A DNA stretch of 64,000 nt from Labia minor (Eukaryota > Arthropoda > Insecta > Dermaptera > Spongiphoridae), in the NCBI GenBank assembly GCA_963082975.1, contig OY720344.1, positions 30,539,172 through 30,603,171 on the forward strand. Reading direction: 5' to 3'. Below the pieces are notes generated by a model that ran no database searches, was not told the origin of the DNA, and saw nothing but the letters and a program-made list of their open reading frames with translations. Both the position numbers and the translations under genes were made by a program. How positions within the stretch are numbered: the stretch's first letter is position 1; each line of letters opens with the position of its first letter. This document shows, in pieces, positions 10,828 to 23,297 of this stretch.

Positions 10828-13827
10828 GTGAAACAGACAAAAAGTTTATATATATATATATTTCAAAATAAATTTTGAATTTTAAATTCGACAAATATAT
10901 ATTTTTGAATTAAATTAATAGAAGTGAAATTGTTTATTGCTAAATTTTATTAAAAAAGAAAGTTAAAAGAAAAACATCCTCATATTGGAGACAAATTAAG
11001 TTCGGATATAGGATGAGGAAAAGAAAAATTGAAACTAATTAAAGCAATCAAGCTAATTTGTAAATTACTTTTACTTTATTTTAATATTTCAATAATTTCG
11101 GATTATAATAACTTTATATATTAAATTGAATTTAAAAGTTTCGATTTTCTTTTTCTGCTAATTATAATTTGAATTTCTGTTTTTAAATATTCAATTAATT
11201 GATCTTGCACTGGGTCAATCTCTTAATTAAAATAATTCTCATCTTTTTGAACATATTTAATGATCAAAGTCGAGAAGTTACATTAAAACTAACTGTTTGA
11301 ATAATTTATTATATATATTTCAATAAAAACATTTATCGATTAAGTATATACATTTATTTCTTATTGAAGGTGAAAATTATATTTTTGATATTTCTACATA
11401 TTAAAACAAATAACAAAAATACTACTTATTCGATTGCATTCATTTAAATTAAGATAGTTATTTCAATTTTTTAATGAAATAAATATTAATAAACTCAACT
11501 TGATTATGATTAAATGGTAAATGAATATACTATTTAAAATAGATATCCTTTTAATATTGTATAATCAAAAAGAAAATTAAATACTTTTTGCAAACAATTG
11601 TTAATTAAAAAAATAACTCTCTCTTGTCTAATTAGATATCATCATCAAAAATAAATAATAAATTTTTTTTGCTAATGAATACGAAATAAATAAATTAACT
11701 TTTTATTTTAGTTTAAGGTTGAGCTTTCCATAAAATAAAATTTTTAAATTATTATACTTTTCGATGATTATTAATTTTAAATAATGTATAATAATACATT
11801 ATATATATATATATTTAGATTTAGATAATGTTTGTATCTATTTTGTTATTTTATTAAAATAATTTCTATTTTTATAATAAAATATAATTTTATATTCCAT
11901 ATACGTACATATTACATATGTAGAAAAAATTATTTTTTTTATTTTATATATATATTATATATATCATATACTTCAACTTTATCTTGCCAGTTTTGAGAAA
12001 TTGAGTTATATCATTGATTATTATTTAATAACTTATGAATAATTAATTATAAATTAAAAACAACAAAGAAGAAAATATTTTTTTTTTAATAAAATTTCAA
12101 TTAATTTAAAATACATATTAATCGATCACTTATAAATAAAATGATTAGCATTTAAATAAATAAATATACTATTTTTAACTTAAAAGTGGCCTATATATCT
12201 TGCACTTTCAAAATGATCTACTTTTAGATAAGAGAGGCACTCCTCATACAAGTATAATATAAATTATTATTTAAGTGTGTGCCTATTAAAAAGAAATCTT
12301 TCTAGAAGAGTACTTTATCATTTTTTTTTTGACATGTATATAAAATAAATAATTAATAACTATTTTTTTATTTTTTATAAATTAATTCTTTATATTAAAT
12401 ATTTTTAAAAAACTATTACTTTTTGTGTTATGTGGGAATTATATTAAATATATATAATATATATATTGATAATTTTTTTTTGGTTTTGTTTAGTTCATCT
12501 AAAATCAGTGAGCTTATCTGGATACAAGTCGGTGGGTGGTCATTCTTCCCTCGAGCATGGACATAATCAAAAATCTTTAACTTTGACTTCAACACCCACA
12601 TCGGAGAGCTATAAAGGTGTCAGTTCATATGCTGGACTAGGTTTGGATTCTTTAAAAAATTTAGAATCCTATGACACTTATGATGCTTATCAAGGGCTTG
12701 ATAAACCTATTGATTCCTCTAAAATCATCGAATCATCTTTATCAGGACTATCCAAATACAAGAGCTATGATCTGAGCGGATCAAAAGGTTTCCCTACTAT
12801 CAAACCCTTTTACGGTCCAGATAGATTGCCTCTAACTTATAAAGGTTAGTAGCATTTGAATTATTTTCATAAACACTTATATAACTTATTTACTTTTTAT
12901 TTATTAAATAAGATATAATTTCTATAACATAGTTTACGCTCTATTAAAATTTAGTTTTACAAGGTTAAACTCAAAGAGGACCAAGTATTTGAAAGCATAA
13001 ATAAAATTAAATATTTTATAATGAACTTGATCATGAACATTGAAATTAATTAAATTTAATTAATTTTTTTTATAGATTAAAATATGTATTTTTATATAAT
13101 TATTATTTAATATGATTCTGAGATATATAATAATATTTAAAGTTAACTTTGTATATTTTAATCTGAATGATTTGAATAGAATTCAATTATATAACATATT
13201 TATTTGATGTATTCAATACTTTGTTAATTTTCAGAAATTCGTGAACCTCCGCCATCTCGTCAATCTGAAAATGGACCAATTTTATTCCCAGAAAATCCGG
13301 AAGATAAAACGGAAAGTCAATCAGATGCCATAACACCTTCACCTGACCTGCGCATTCAGGAATTTCGAGGCCAACAACAACAACTTGAACAACAACAAAA
13401 ATCCGTAAACTTATATCGGCAATTCATTAAAAATAGTCCCTTGAATAAAGGAAGCGGTGCCCTTCATCCGTATGCGACAGCCCTTCGACAAGTAGCATTG
13501 GCACCACCCCCACCTTTAAGACATTTCCGTCACGCACCACCAAAAAGTCCCTTTCGACGTCATCTCGACACTGAATTAAAAGCACCCCCACCCCCTCCAT
13601 CATTGCGTTCTTCCTTAATTTCAACATCAACTACTTCAACAACAGTGGCGCCGATTAGTTCACCTATTCCAGATGTTCCTCCACAAATCCAGGCAGCAGC
13701 TGCAGCAGCAAAAGCGGCAGCAATGGCCCAGGCTGCTGCATCAACACAACCGAAGGCTGCAATTGCACTTCCTTCAGGAGTTCCTTCCAATCACAGGCCT
13801 AATCATAGTAGGTCAAAACGACTCTGA
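10575..13827 (+). CDS. RR-2 cuticular protein with long C-terminal tail, 5' exon(s) missing
   Basis: Secreted structural protein expected to bind chitin in the cuticle. Three exons, 10575-10827, 12494-12844 and 13235-13827, join in phase to 398 codons plus a TGA. The first visible exon holds an almost complete RR-2 domain: [14 protein letters not shown], then [19 protein letters not shown], then [17 protein letters not shown], all diagnostic of the extended Rebers-Riddiford consensus. After the domain come about 315 residues of low-complexity sequence: Ser/Tyr/Leu-rich (exon 2), then Gln-rich, proline runs and an alanine-rich stretch (exon 3). There is no start codon or signal peptide; the intron before 10575 must begin upstream and no convincing signal exon was found in 1-10574. 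The neighbour at 24826-27705 is a paralogue on the same strand with the same phase-0 intron before the domain. The long tail is unusual, since many RR-2 proteins are under 250 residues. Domain assignment is firm, splice sites fairly firm, C-terminus less so. Confidence 0.88.
12494..12844 (+). CDS. Exon of the tailed cuticular protein gene: Ser/Tyr/Leu-rich tail
   Basis: The acceptor TTTAG ends at 12493 after a long T-rich tract, and the donor is AAAG|GTTAGT at 12845. Both ends are phase 1, which matches the exons on either side. A second in-phase AG at 12507-12508 would remove five residues; the first AG after the pyrimidine tract is preferred. The peptide repeats Ser, Leu, Tyr and Lys (for example [15 protein letters not shown]) and has no recognised domain. 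Codon use and composition differ sharply from the surrounding intron sequence. Confidence 0.8.
13235..13827 (+). CDS. Exon of the tailed cuticular protein gene: Gln/Pro/Ala-rich C-terminus
   Basis: The acceptor is TTTTCAG ending at 13234; the joined codon reads Glu and continues [14 protein letters not shown]. In order there is a Gln-rich segment (13370-13410), several proline runs (PPPP near 13505 and 13585), a Thr/Ser-rich linker and an alanine-rich block (13690-13760), ending in a basic SRSKRL and TGA at 13825-13827. Such Ala- and Pro-rich tails are common in cuticular proteins. A good donor-like GTAGGT at 13808 leaves open that the gene is spliced onward and the TGA is never used. Confidence 0.75.
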
Positions 13828-13905
13828 TCTGATTTCTTTTTTTTAATTTTTTTTTTAAATTATTTATTATTATAAATATAAGAATTTTAATCTTTCCTAT
13901 CATAT

Positions 13906-13911
13906 AATAAA
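13906..13911 (+). promoter_or_regulatory. Candidate poly(A) signal
   Basis: AATAAA lies about 80 bases after the TGA of the tailed cuticular gene. In DNA this AT-rich the hexamer is frequent, so only the position supports it. Confidence 0.3.
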
Positions 13912-16487
13912 ACAAATCGAAACTAAAAAGGATCAAAATAAATTTTGAAAATTCCTATCGACTTTTAAGGATTAAAATAAATTACTTTAAATGAAAATTA
14001 ATAAAGTTTGCATTAATTTATAACATATTGAACTAAAAGTTTTTAAAAATAGCTTATTTTTTTCTTAAAATTACTTTTTTATATATAAAAATTCATATGA
14101 GATTTTTTTTTTGGAATGTCTGAATATATACCCCCCTATATGTGCCTGTATATGTTGCCGAATTAAACACAAATGTTAAAACTATGAAAAAAATTCAAAT
14201 AGATACAAAATACTATTTAAACATTTATTGAAATTTAATTAATTTTTAATTTATATTTTATTTTTACAATTATATTTATGCATTATATAGAAAGGTAAAT
14301 TGAAAAGAAAAATAATTAGGGTTATAATAAGGGTAAATAATACAGTTGAATATTAACAAAATCCTATAATTATGTTTTAATAATTTATACCCTCTAATGA
14401 CTTAATATCATATATAATTAAAAAAAATTTTAAATGTACGATAAATGTAAAAAAAAATATTAGTTTATTGATTTTTAATGAATTATTTCTAATTATAAAT
14501 AAATTTTGAAATAAATTAATTTGTATTTTTGAGTCGTATTTAATTTCCAGAACAATTCTGGAACAATTTTTACACATCAGTATTTTAAGTATAAATATTT
14601 TTCATCATAAAATTATTAAAATAATAATAATTTATTTACTAATTATAAATTTTCAACTTATAAATTTTTTAAATATACTTAATTACTTTTTAATTAATCA
14701 TTCATTTTATAATTTTTTTTCTAATTTAAAAATTAATATATGTAGATACATACATTACTTTATTCAAAAAAGATACTCTATTAATTTTTATATATATTTG
14801 AATTCTGTTTATTTAAATTAAATTTATCTTAATCTTTTATAAGTTTATATATATATATATATATATGCTCGTATAATTTGTTAAAATATATTTTAATAAT
14901 AAGATACGCTCCCCTTTTAATTGTTATTTATTTTTTAATCTATTTTTTCTTGATCTTAGATTGTATATTCACCAAAGAAATCTAAAAAAAAAACTTCCTA
15001 TAAAAATGTTAATTATGCCTTTGTGCAATATTCTTCTAGTTGTTATTAAGTTAATGATATTTTGTTATATTGTTTGTTATTGTTTTAATTTTATTTTTTA
15101 TTTAAATAAATATTTTTTTATTTAAAGTGTTTTATTTGATTTGTCCTTGTTTTATAAATAATATTTGAATATATTTAATTTTAATTATAATTGTTCAATT
15201 ATAAAAAATTTAAAAAAACTATTCTCTATTTTAACAGTATAAAAATTTATGTAAGTTTCATTTATTTTTCATTGATTATAAAGACTTAAAAAATTTTATT
15301 AAAATTATATCCCATTTCTTGTAATTTGAAATAGTTTTCAAGAAAGTACATTAATTTCTTAAAGGGAGACATCCAAAATTATTACTACTATTATACTCGT
15401 AGCATCCAGAGGTGGAACCAAAAATCAAGTAAGTTATTCTATAATCTTATATGCTTTGAGTATAAAAAGATGATATGTAAATCACTGAACCTACTTATAA
15501 AGCGCTGTGATTACTAATTTTTTTTTATTCATCCTTAAAATAAAAATAAATAAAATTTCCGGTTTTCTTTAAAAACACATATACATCCACTCAAATATTA
15601 ATATATAGAAACTTTTTGAATAATATTATATTTATTTAATATAGAAACTTAATTTATTTATTAAATTTATACAAATTTTCTACATACATTATATCGGTAT
15701 ATTTTATTCATCTCAATTATTATTTATACTATACCTTCCTTAAAACGTGTTTATATATATATATAAGTATTATATATGTATATAAAATATTTTACATATA
15801 TAATATATAGATATATCATATCACCTTAATAAAACAACTCTCATTGCATAGAATATAATTTAATAAGGCACTTATGTAAGTATGAAGAAATATCTAATAA
15901 AACGATATTTAAAATATGTGAATTTAACTAAAATATGTTGTAATGTTGAAGAAATGTGATTTAATTAATGAACCTTCAGTCATATTACCAAATTATTATC
16001 TATTCTAAGACAATCTAATTGGGTGACTATTACTTAATTATATTTGATACATATTTAATATGTCCCCAAATCAATAAAGAAAAAGAATAAATAAAATTAT
16101 AAACATTTATTTTGAAATTAATCGATCAATAAATGTAAAGGGGGATGGAGACAAACTTTAAATACAAATCAAATCATTAATAAAAAAGATCAAATTGATT
16201 ATGCCAATCACAAACAAAGAAGGAGGAGGATGGATTACATTTGTCGAATGGAGAATGCTTCAAGCAATGTCGACTTATATGGAACGCCTTCTCCGACCGA
16301 GAACTCAAAAAGACACTTTTTTCACTTGAGATATGCAATCACGGCCTCAGGCAGATTGTTCTTGACTGCAAATAATCAAAATGAACTTATTTCAAGTATA
16401 ATTTTAATCTTATTAATGATCCTAATTTTTATTTATTTTGTAATTTCCCTTTCATTTTCTTATTATCGTTTTTTATTCTCATGTTAA
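13912..16487. other. AT-rich spacer
   Basis: No gene recognised. At 16201-16380 two overlapping plus-strand frames (MPITNKEGGGWITFVEWRM and MDYICRMENASSNVDL) are less AT-rich than their surroundings, but neither is recognised. Confidence 0.4.
14846..14866. repeat. (AT)n microsatellite
   Basis: About ten AT units. Confidence 0.85.
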
Positions 16488-18778
16488 TATAAATAGTCTT
16501 TAAGCTGTGGTCACTTATATTTCATGTTCTAAAGGAATCTAAACTTGCGTCCTTAAAAGTTATTTGAATCCTTGCCTTAAGGTGTACTTATATGAATAAA
16601 ACAATCATATAATTAATTGAAATAAATATTTAATTAAATTAAAAATGATATACAGTATAATAATTACCATTATAAATTGTTTTATAATAATATGGGATTT
16701 AATCATGATTTAATCACGATTTCCCGCTCACATGCCCTTTTAAAATAAATACTATTATTGTTTAAATTACGCTATTGTGAACTATCATTTATTTTACATA
16801 TAATAAATATGGCAATTTAAAAATTTCAAAACATAAACCAAACCTATTTATAACCAATATAATTAAATTAAAAATAATATTATTGTCATTAATAAATGAA
16901 GAGTAATGAGACTGTATAAAAATATTGGTGATTGAAAATACTACTTCCAATTTCCATTACATTTAATTTTAAATTTTTAAAATTGATTATATAAATTAGG
17001 TATAATTATTTTTTTAATCTTAAAAATTATTTTCTATTATATTTGAAATCTAATCAATAAAATAAAAAGGATAAACAATTATCAATTAAAGATAAAATTC
17101 ACAAAAAAGGAAGATCATTTTTCATGTTATGATTTTATTTTTATTTGGATAAAGAGTAATCACTATTAAAATTACACAAATAAACTTAATGATGATTAAA
17201 GATTACTAGATTCCAAGTTGAAATAGATATACTAACACTCATCAGAATAATATTAGTAAATTAAATCAAAATTAAATTAAATTAAATAGAGATTAAATTA
17301 GTGTTGTAAATTATAAATTTTATATTGTATTTAAATTACCAATAGAAGAGATTCAGTGAGGACAGGCTGACGTGATTAGAAAAACTTATATATATATATA
17401 TATATATATATGATGCAGATAATATATATTAGTGTTGTCTAGAAAAATTAAATTAAATACAATAATTATAACTATTAATTCTTAATTATATTTATGTATA
17501 TTTTCTATAATGATAAATATAACATAAATAAAATTACTAAATTTCATATAATCATTAATCGAGTTTTTTGAATATTTATTAGTAATTTATATTATTATTG
17601 AAATATATATTACTATTTATTATAATCGAAAAATAAATGAATATATGTAAATAATGAGCGAATCATTATAAATATTGTGTTTAATTTAATTTTTCTAGAA
17701 ATCACATATTTTTCGGAGTGTTTAATTAAAAAAATAAGTTAATTAACAATTTATTTTTTTTTATTGATGATTGATTAAAAATCGAGTGTAAAATTGCCGG
17801 CCGGCTCTCAAATGAACTCACTGCGCAAGCAAAGACAACTGAAAGCACCCCCACTCCGCTCGCCTGCCAGCAGTGGTCGCCCGTAGGAGAAAGTAGGAGA
17901 GGGGCTCGAGGGGACGCGAGGGAGGGTGCGCGAGCGCTCATGAAAGCCTTGGCAATCATTTTATAAATTAATTCTATAATTATGGTATTAATTTAATTAA
18001 TTTTATTATTAATTATGAAAAATCAATACCATTTTTTTAACTAATTTTTCTAAAAATTATTTTAAAGCATCTAGTTTCTCCAATTTATATTGAAAAATTT
18101 TCTATTCAAAAATTAAATTTACATATAAGTAGGTATATCTATTACTTATATCGGACATACATGATAAATAAATATCAAAAGATGAACCAAATATTGTTTT
18201 TTTTATTCAGAAATATATTTTTATCTATTTAGCTATATGTCATAATACAATATAAAAATTCTATTTAATAAAGATGTGAATATGTATAGGTAGTTTAATC
18301 TTTTAGGATTCAATTACTAATGATTTTATTTAAATTATCTTAAAAGAAACTTTAAAAATATCTATGATTCTAAATTCATTTATTTATTTGTTAATTAAAT
18401 AATATTTCCAAGTTATGTTCTCATTTTATATTAATCATTTATTGAATTTGTTTGTTTATAGAATAGAAGTGGATTCACTCATGCTATAATAAATTTATTT
18501 CTATTATAAAAATCATTCACATTAATGTAGATAGATTGGTGATAATGCGAAAAAATGAGAAATTTTAAGATAACAGAGAAAGCAATATTGTTTTTCATCA
18601 TTTGTGCTGAGCCTCCTAAACATGATTGAAGATTAATGGATAATTATGTGGAAGTTAAGGTGTATGTAGGCATGTAAGGTAAATTCAATATTAACATTAT
18701 ATTGGTTAAGAATGAATAATAGCAAAAGAGTTGAGAGGGTGTATAAAAATATAATAAATTGAAAAATAAGGAAAAACA
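16488..18778 (+). repeat. Left arm of a 2.3-kb inverted repeat
   Basis: Matches the reverse complement of 27913-30246 over its full length with few differences; the GC-rich core at 17797-17955 looks about 96-97% identical by eye. The arm is otherwise AT-rich and includes a (TA)n run at 17386-17411. Neither arm keeps a shared reading frame: a two-base indel shifts the frame inside the GC core. The terminal sequences are not inverted repeats of each other, so it is not an ordinary TIR transposon. Confidence 0.9.
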
Positions 18779-18786
18779 TTATATGT

Positions 18787-19020
18787 AATAAAGATGCGAA
18801 TGTGTATAGGTAGTTTAATATTTTTGGATTCGATTACTAATGATTTTATTTAAATTATCTTAAAAGAAACTTGAAAAATGATTCTAAATTCATTTATTAA
18901 AAAATATTTATTTATTTATTATATTATATTCATAAAAATAAAATAATATCTGTGATTGATAAAGCAAAATAATGAGAAATTTTAAGATTCTTAAAGTAAA
19001 GTAGATGGCAATATTATATT
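18787..19020 (+). repeat. Diverged partial copy of the inverted-repeat unit
   Basis: Repeats in direct orientation the segment 18260-18600 of the left arm (shared GTGTATAGGTAGTTTAAT and GAGAAATTTTAAGAT) with an internal deletion and more mismatches than between the two arms. It shows the arms belong to an older multicopy family. Confidence 0.7.
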
Positions 19021-20122
19021 TAAAAATAAAAATTTTATATAATAAATATATGTTTACATCTAAACATTAATGAATTAATTAATCTTATTTCTGTGCATTG
19101 AAATTATATTCATTTCATTGAATATTCAATTTCTATGTATTGAAATATTAATTTTATTTAAAAATCTATTGAATTAGTATAGTAAGATAATGTAAAATTT
19201 ATTCCATTACGTGAGTTTACCTAGGATGCACCTATGAAAGAAACATCATACAGATATATATAAGAAATTTTCGCTTTTTGTAACATTAATTTTTATGAAT
19301 AGATTATTTAAATTGATTATTATTAAAAGGGATAATAGTCATTCACTAGTTAATTTTTTCAAAATTAATCACTAATTAAATTTCAAAATAATATTCTTAA
19401 TATTCAAAAAATTTTAAAATTTACATGTAATTTCATTTTAAATAAACACAATAAGAAACTAACAAAAAAGTATTTTATAACTTAGTTTAATTATATTATA
19501 TAATCAAATTGCACATGCGTTGACTATTCACGAGCAAGATATACATATAAATATACTGATAAAATAAAAATTAACCTGAATTTTTTGAATACAAATCTAT
19601 TTTATCATATAAAAAGAAAATTTAAGCTTATTAGAAAGTATAGAAAATTTAATTCCTTTTACCATTTAAAATAATAGTATTATTTTTTAAGTACAAAATA
19701 TAAGTACATATATTAATATTATAATTTTTGAATAGAATTTAAATGACCTGATTGGGTATTATTTCATCGTCGTTCTGATTATTTATCAAATTCAAACATT
19801 TCGCCCCCAACTTTCACTTGCACCAAGTCAATTCCTTTTAGAGCACACTTAGATGAACGGCGACCTCCCCGGAGGCTGCGAGTGCCACACACTTCGCTTC
19901 ATGTTTAATTAGATTGAAAATGGTTTTATCTAGAGCAATTAGAACCAAACACAACATATTTATGGATATTGTTTAATATTCTTTAAAAATATTTAATGTT
20001 TAAAAAGATATATTTTATTCAATGAAGTTGATTTTAGAGAGAAAGTAGCAAAAAAATACGATCTTGAATAAAACTAAAATATGAATCAAATAGTCAAAAC
20101 TTTTGTAATTGATATATATATA
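19021..20122. other. AT-rich spacer with a GC-rich patch
   Basis: No gene recognised. A GC-rich patch lies at 19803-19905 (CGACCTCCCCGGAGGCTGCG) with only a short minus-strand frame. Confidence 0.4.
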
Positions 20123-20591
20123 TGTTACGGTAAATGTACACTCTTGGGAAATGTACACATTTACCGGAAAATGTGTACATTTCCCAAAAAGTTAGGTATA
20201 TGTGAACTGAATATAATGTATATGTACATATACAATATTTTTGTTTTTTGTGATACAATCTGTTCTAGTTGGTTTTTAAATTTTTCTTTTTGTTCCATTG
20301 TTTTTCAAAAATTCTAACTAAAAAATAATTTTTTGTAGAAAAATTAAAATTTTAACTTACCTGAGTCTTATTTCTCTAAATATCTTAAATTATATCAGTA
20401 TACTATGGCATTAATTAGTAATCTATGCTCACATTTACCAAAACGACATGGTCATTGTGAATTCAATGTACATTTCCCTTATTTGAAATTGTAAATGTTA
20501 GTTGAATGCACATTACCCAAATGAGGAGGCTAATGTGCACATTTACCGGAAAATGTGTACATTTGCCACAATATCTACTTTTACCGTAACA
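20123..20591. mobile_element. Foldback MITE in an AT microsatellite
   Basis: Inverted ends TGTTACGGTAAA at 20123 and its complement ending at 20591, both inside (TA)n. The left side carries a 42-nt palindrome (20145-20186) with one mismatched pair in 21, centred on CCGG. A related ACATTTACCGGAAAATGTG block is at 20540-20560. The frames across it are not genes. Confidence 0.75.
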
Positions 20592-21030
20592 TATATATAT
20601 ATATATTATTCGATACTAAAATTAAATGCTCCATGCTTATTTATTAAAAGATCACCGATATTTTATACGTTTAATAAATTTACATTGTATTTATATATGA
20701 TTTCAATTTATTCCAATTTAATCAGTAGGTTCAAACTTAATTTTATTTATCCTTTTAAATTATTCATTTCATTTTTTTTAAATATAATCACAAAATTAAT
20801 ACTATATATATCTCATCTTATCTTATTATACTAGGACAAATTATTTTGTATGCATATTCAGTAGGTCTCAAGGCACATGCTTCTTTTATTAAACCGCTAA
20901 TTGCAAAGGTGTGTCCAGGGGGTGGTATTTACCTAAAAATAGTTTAGTTACAATGATAGATCATAGAGGCGCTGCTGGCGATAATTTGACCTCTATATAT
21001 ATCCTAATAGGACATTTGAAAAGAAAAATC

Positions 21031-21106
21031 ATTCTTGGCTGAGCGTGCTTATCTTATGACTTTGCTTCCTCAGTTCGAAACTCGCAAAGGCACATTTTTT
21101 TTTATG
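21031..21106 (+). repeat. tRNA-like relic
   Basis: TGGCTGAGCGTGC resembles an A box and CAGTTCGAAACTC a B box at the usual distance, followed by a T-run. No acceptor stem pairs, so it is a tRNA pseudogene or SINE head. Confidence 0.35.
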
Positions 21107-21825
21107 TATTATATATTTTTTTTATAAATTTATTAATTTTTATTATTTTAATATTTTATTAAATTAAATTTTATTATTAAATTTTATTTTATTAAATTAA
21201 TAATTATGTCAATTAATTTTTTGTGCATAAATAAACATATATAAAAAACTATATATAAAATTTGAATTTTCATTCATTCATTCATATAAAGCAAATTGGC
21301 CGTAAGAAGGATATGTTAGCCTGTGAGATCATATAAATAGAACATTATTCTTTTCATCTAAATATACAAATTATATAAAAATATATAATTAAAAAATTGT
21401 GTAAATTTCAGTGAATAGAAAGAAATTTAATATTATATGTTCAAAGAAAATATGTAAACAAATTTGATTACACTCATTACTGTTAATAGCATTTTGTAAT
21501 AATCTATTTTCAAATAAATATGTCACATACAACATTATTCTTTTCATCTAGATATGCAAATTCCATAACTACAAAGAAAAAATTATAAAATTTTCAGTTA
21601 AGTGAAAAATTATTTATTTGGAGATATGACCAACATTTCAGCAATTTTCTGAATTCGTAATTTGAACCCGCCACGGCTGTGCAACGGTGCGCGATTAGTC
21701 ATTAAAAAATTTATGAAAAACTTTATCGAAGCAACCTTTTTAAATGGCAAGTTTCGATAGGAAAAGATATTAATACCACGAATAACTATTATACACACTA
21801 GAAATTCTCTAGAAATTATTTACAT

Positions 21826-21850
21826 GGCAAAACAACGTTTGCCGGATCAG
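21826..21850 (+). repeat. Decayed Helitron-like terminus
   Basis: The hairpin GGCAAA-loop-TTTGCC is followed by GGATCAG, resembling a common insect Helitron-like 3' end. The terminal CTAG is lost. Confidence 0.4.
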
Positions 21851-21861
21851 AGCTATAATAA

Positions 21862-22063
21862 TATAATTAATTTACTGATTAAATTAAAATATATTTTACA
21901 AGAAAACAAATAAATGTCTTATCTACTTATACTGATTGATACAAAATGGATGAAAACCTTTTACATACACACTTTCAACTAAAAACTATGTATCACTCGG
22001 AGGTACAGGGGGCGGAGCCCCCGTCTAGGTGTGGAGAGCTCCGAAAGCGCTCGGAGCAGCTAG
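21862..22063 (+). mobile_element. Helitron-like 3' end, copy 1
   Basis: The 3' end reads hairpin (stem GCTCCGA/TCGGAGC, 22038-22057), two bases, then CTAG before a host T, which fits a Helitron terminus (CTRR after a GC hairpin, insertion between A and T). About 190 bases match an inverted copy at 42902-43100. It contains the GC block GGGGGCGGAGCCCCCG. No Rep/helicase coding region is present. Confidence 0.65.
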
Positions 22064-22554
22064 TATATATATATATATATATATATATTTGTATTTTATA
22101 ACTATTAAACCACTGGAAAGATTTTTTGGAAATTAACACCATTGATAATATTTATTAAGAAAAATCGATAAGTATAGTTTTCAGCCTAGGGAAAAATCAT
22201 CTTTGTTAGTTTTTTCTTAATTTAAAATATGAATTCTAATAATAAAAAATAATGGCACCGGGCAACGCCGGACAGCGCTTCCTTAAATACAAAATATTAT
22301 AAATAAAATAAAATTAAAAATATTTATTTTAATAATATAATCAAATTACAAAATATATATTATGTTATATTCACAGGTCATATTTTTCTGTCTTTCGGTG
22401 CATTAATTTTTACGTTCAAGGGCTGTATATTTTATGACTATTTTTTTTTTAATTTATGTTCTTGTAAATTATTTGAAATTGTTTTGTCGCTTATTCAAAA
22501 AATAATCTTAATCTTAAATATACATAGTTCATAAAGAATAATTTTTTCAAAGTA

Positions 22555-22570
22555 CCGAGCCGCGGCTCGG
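22555..22570. repeat. Perfect 16-bp GC palindrome
   Basis: CCGAGCCGCGGCTCGG is perfectly self-complementary in AT-rich surroundings. Probably a repeat terminus or hairpin relic. Confidence 0.6.
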
Positions 22571-22922
22571 AGAACCAATTACTTGTATATGATAATAGCA
22601 TGGGCAACTCACTTGTTATAGAGTAAGGTGGGGCAAAGATCCACACTTTTTGTTTGGGATTGTTTTTTGACTTCCCTATGAAATAAGTTGACATGTAGCC
22701 AGGCACAAAACCGACCAACGTTTGAAATAAAGTAATTTTCAGATACAGAAACAATTTCAAATAATTTAAATGTATCTATTAATGCAATAAAAAACAGATA
22801 TGGATATAACATAAATATTTTTAATTTTATTTTATTTATAATATATAAGTAGCTGGCTGTGAGGTCATGAAGAGTTGGGTGACGTCATATAATTTAAAAT
22901 TAAGAAAAAACTAATGAAGATG

Positions 22923-23297
22923 ATTTTTCCCGACGATAAAACCAATACAAAGTGCATGATTCTTGGAGATATGTAAAAAATCTCCTCATGTGGAAATAAC
23001 CCTTCCCTTCCTATCGTTGATCGCTAATACTACCACTTCCGGTTTCCGGATATACACCAAAAGTTTATCAATTCATCATATTGATGCATTATGTAAATAT
23101 ACAAAATTTCATCAAAATCCGTTGAGCCGCTCAGGCTGTACACCTATACGGACGGATGGACGGACAGACATCATGCTAAAAATACTTTTTTCTGTTAAGA
23201 AAATGCATGATTCGTGGAGATATGTAAAAATCTCCACATGTGAAATTTGGTGTGAAAACAATACCTCCCTTACTATCGTCAGTCGGTAAAAACTAAT
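22923..23297 (-). mobile_element. Dispersed repeat with (CCGT)n, copy 2
   Basis: Inverted copy of the element at 9889-10045 with a longer body. It holds two related blocks around TCTTGGAGATATGT (22971) and TCGTGGAGATATGT (23213). Both ends carry variants of TTTTTACCGACGATA in inverted orientation. The block ending in TCAAAATCCGTTGAGCCG before a microsatellite is a pattern seen in many insect non-autonomous elements. Both open frames here are accidental. Confidence 0.6.

Noticed and set aside
17726-17959. 77-codon minus-strand frame in the left inverted-repeat arm
   Set aside because: The other arm has a two-base indel in the same frame, so the reading frame is not preserved between near-identical copies.
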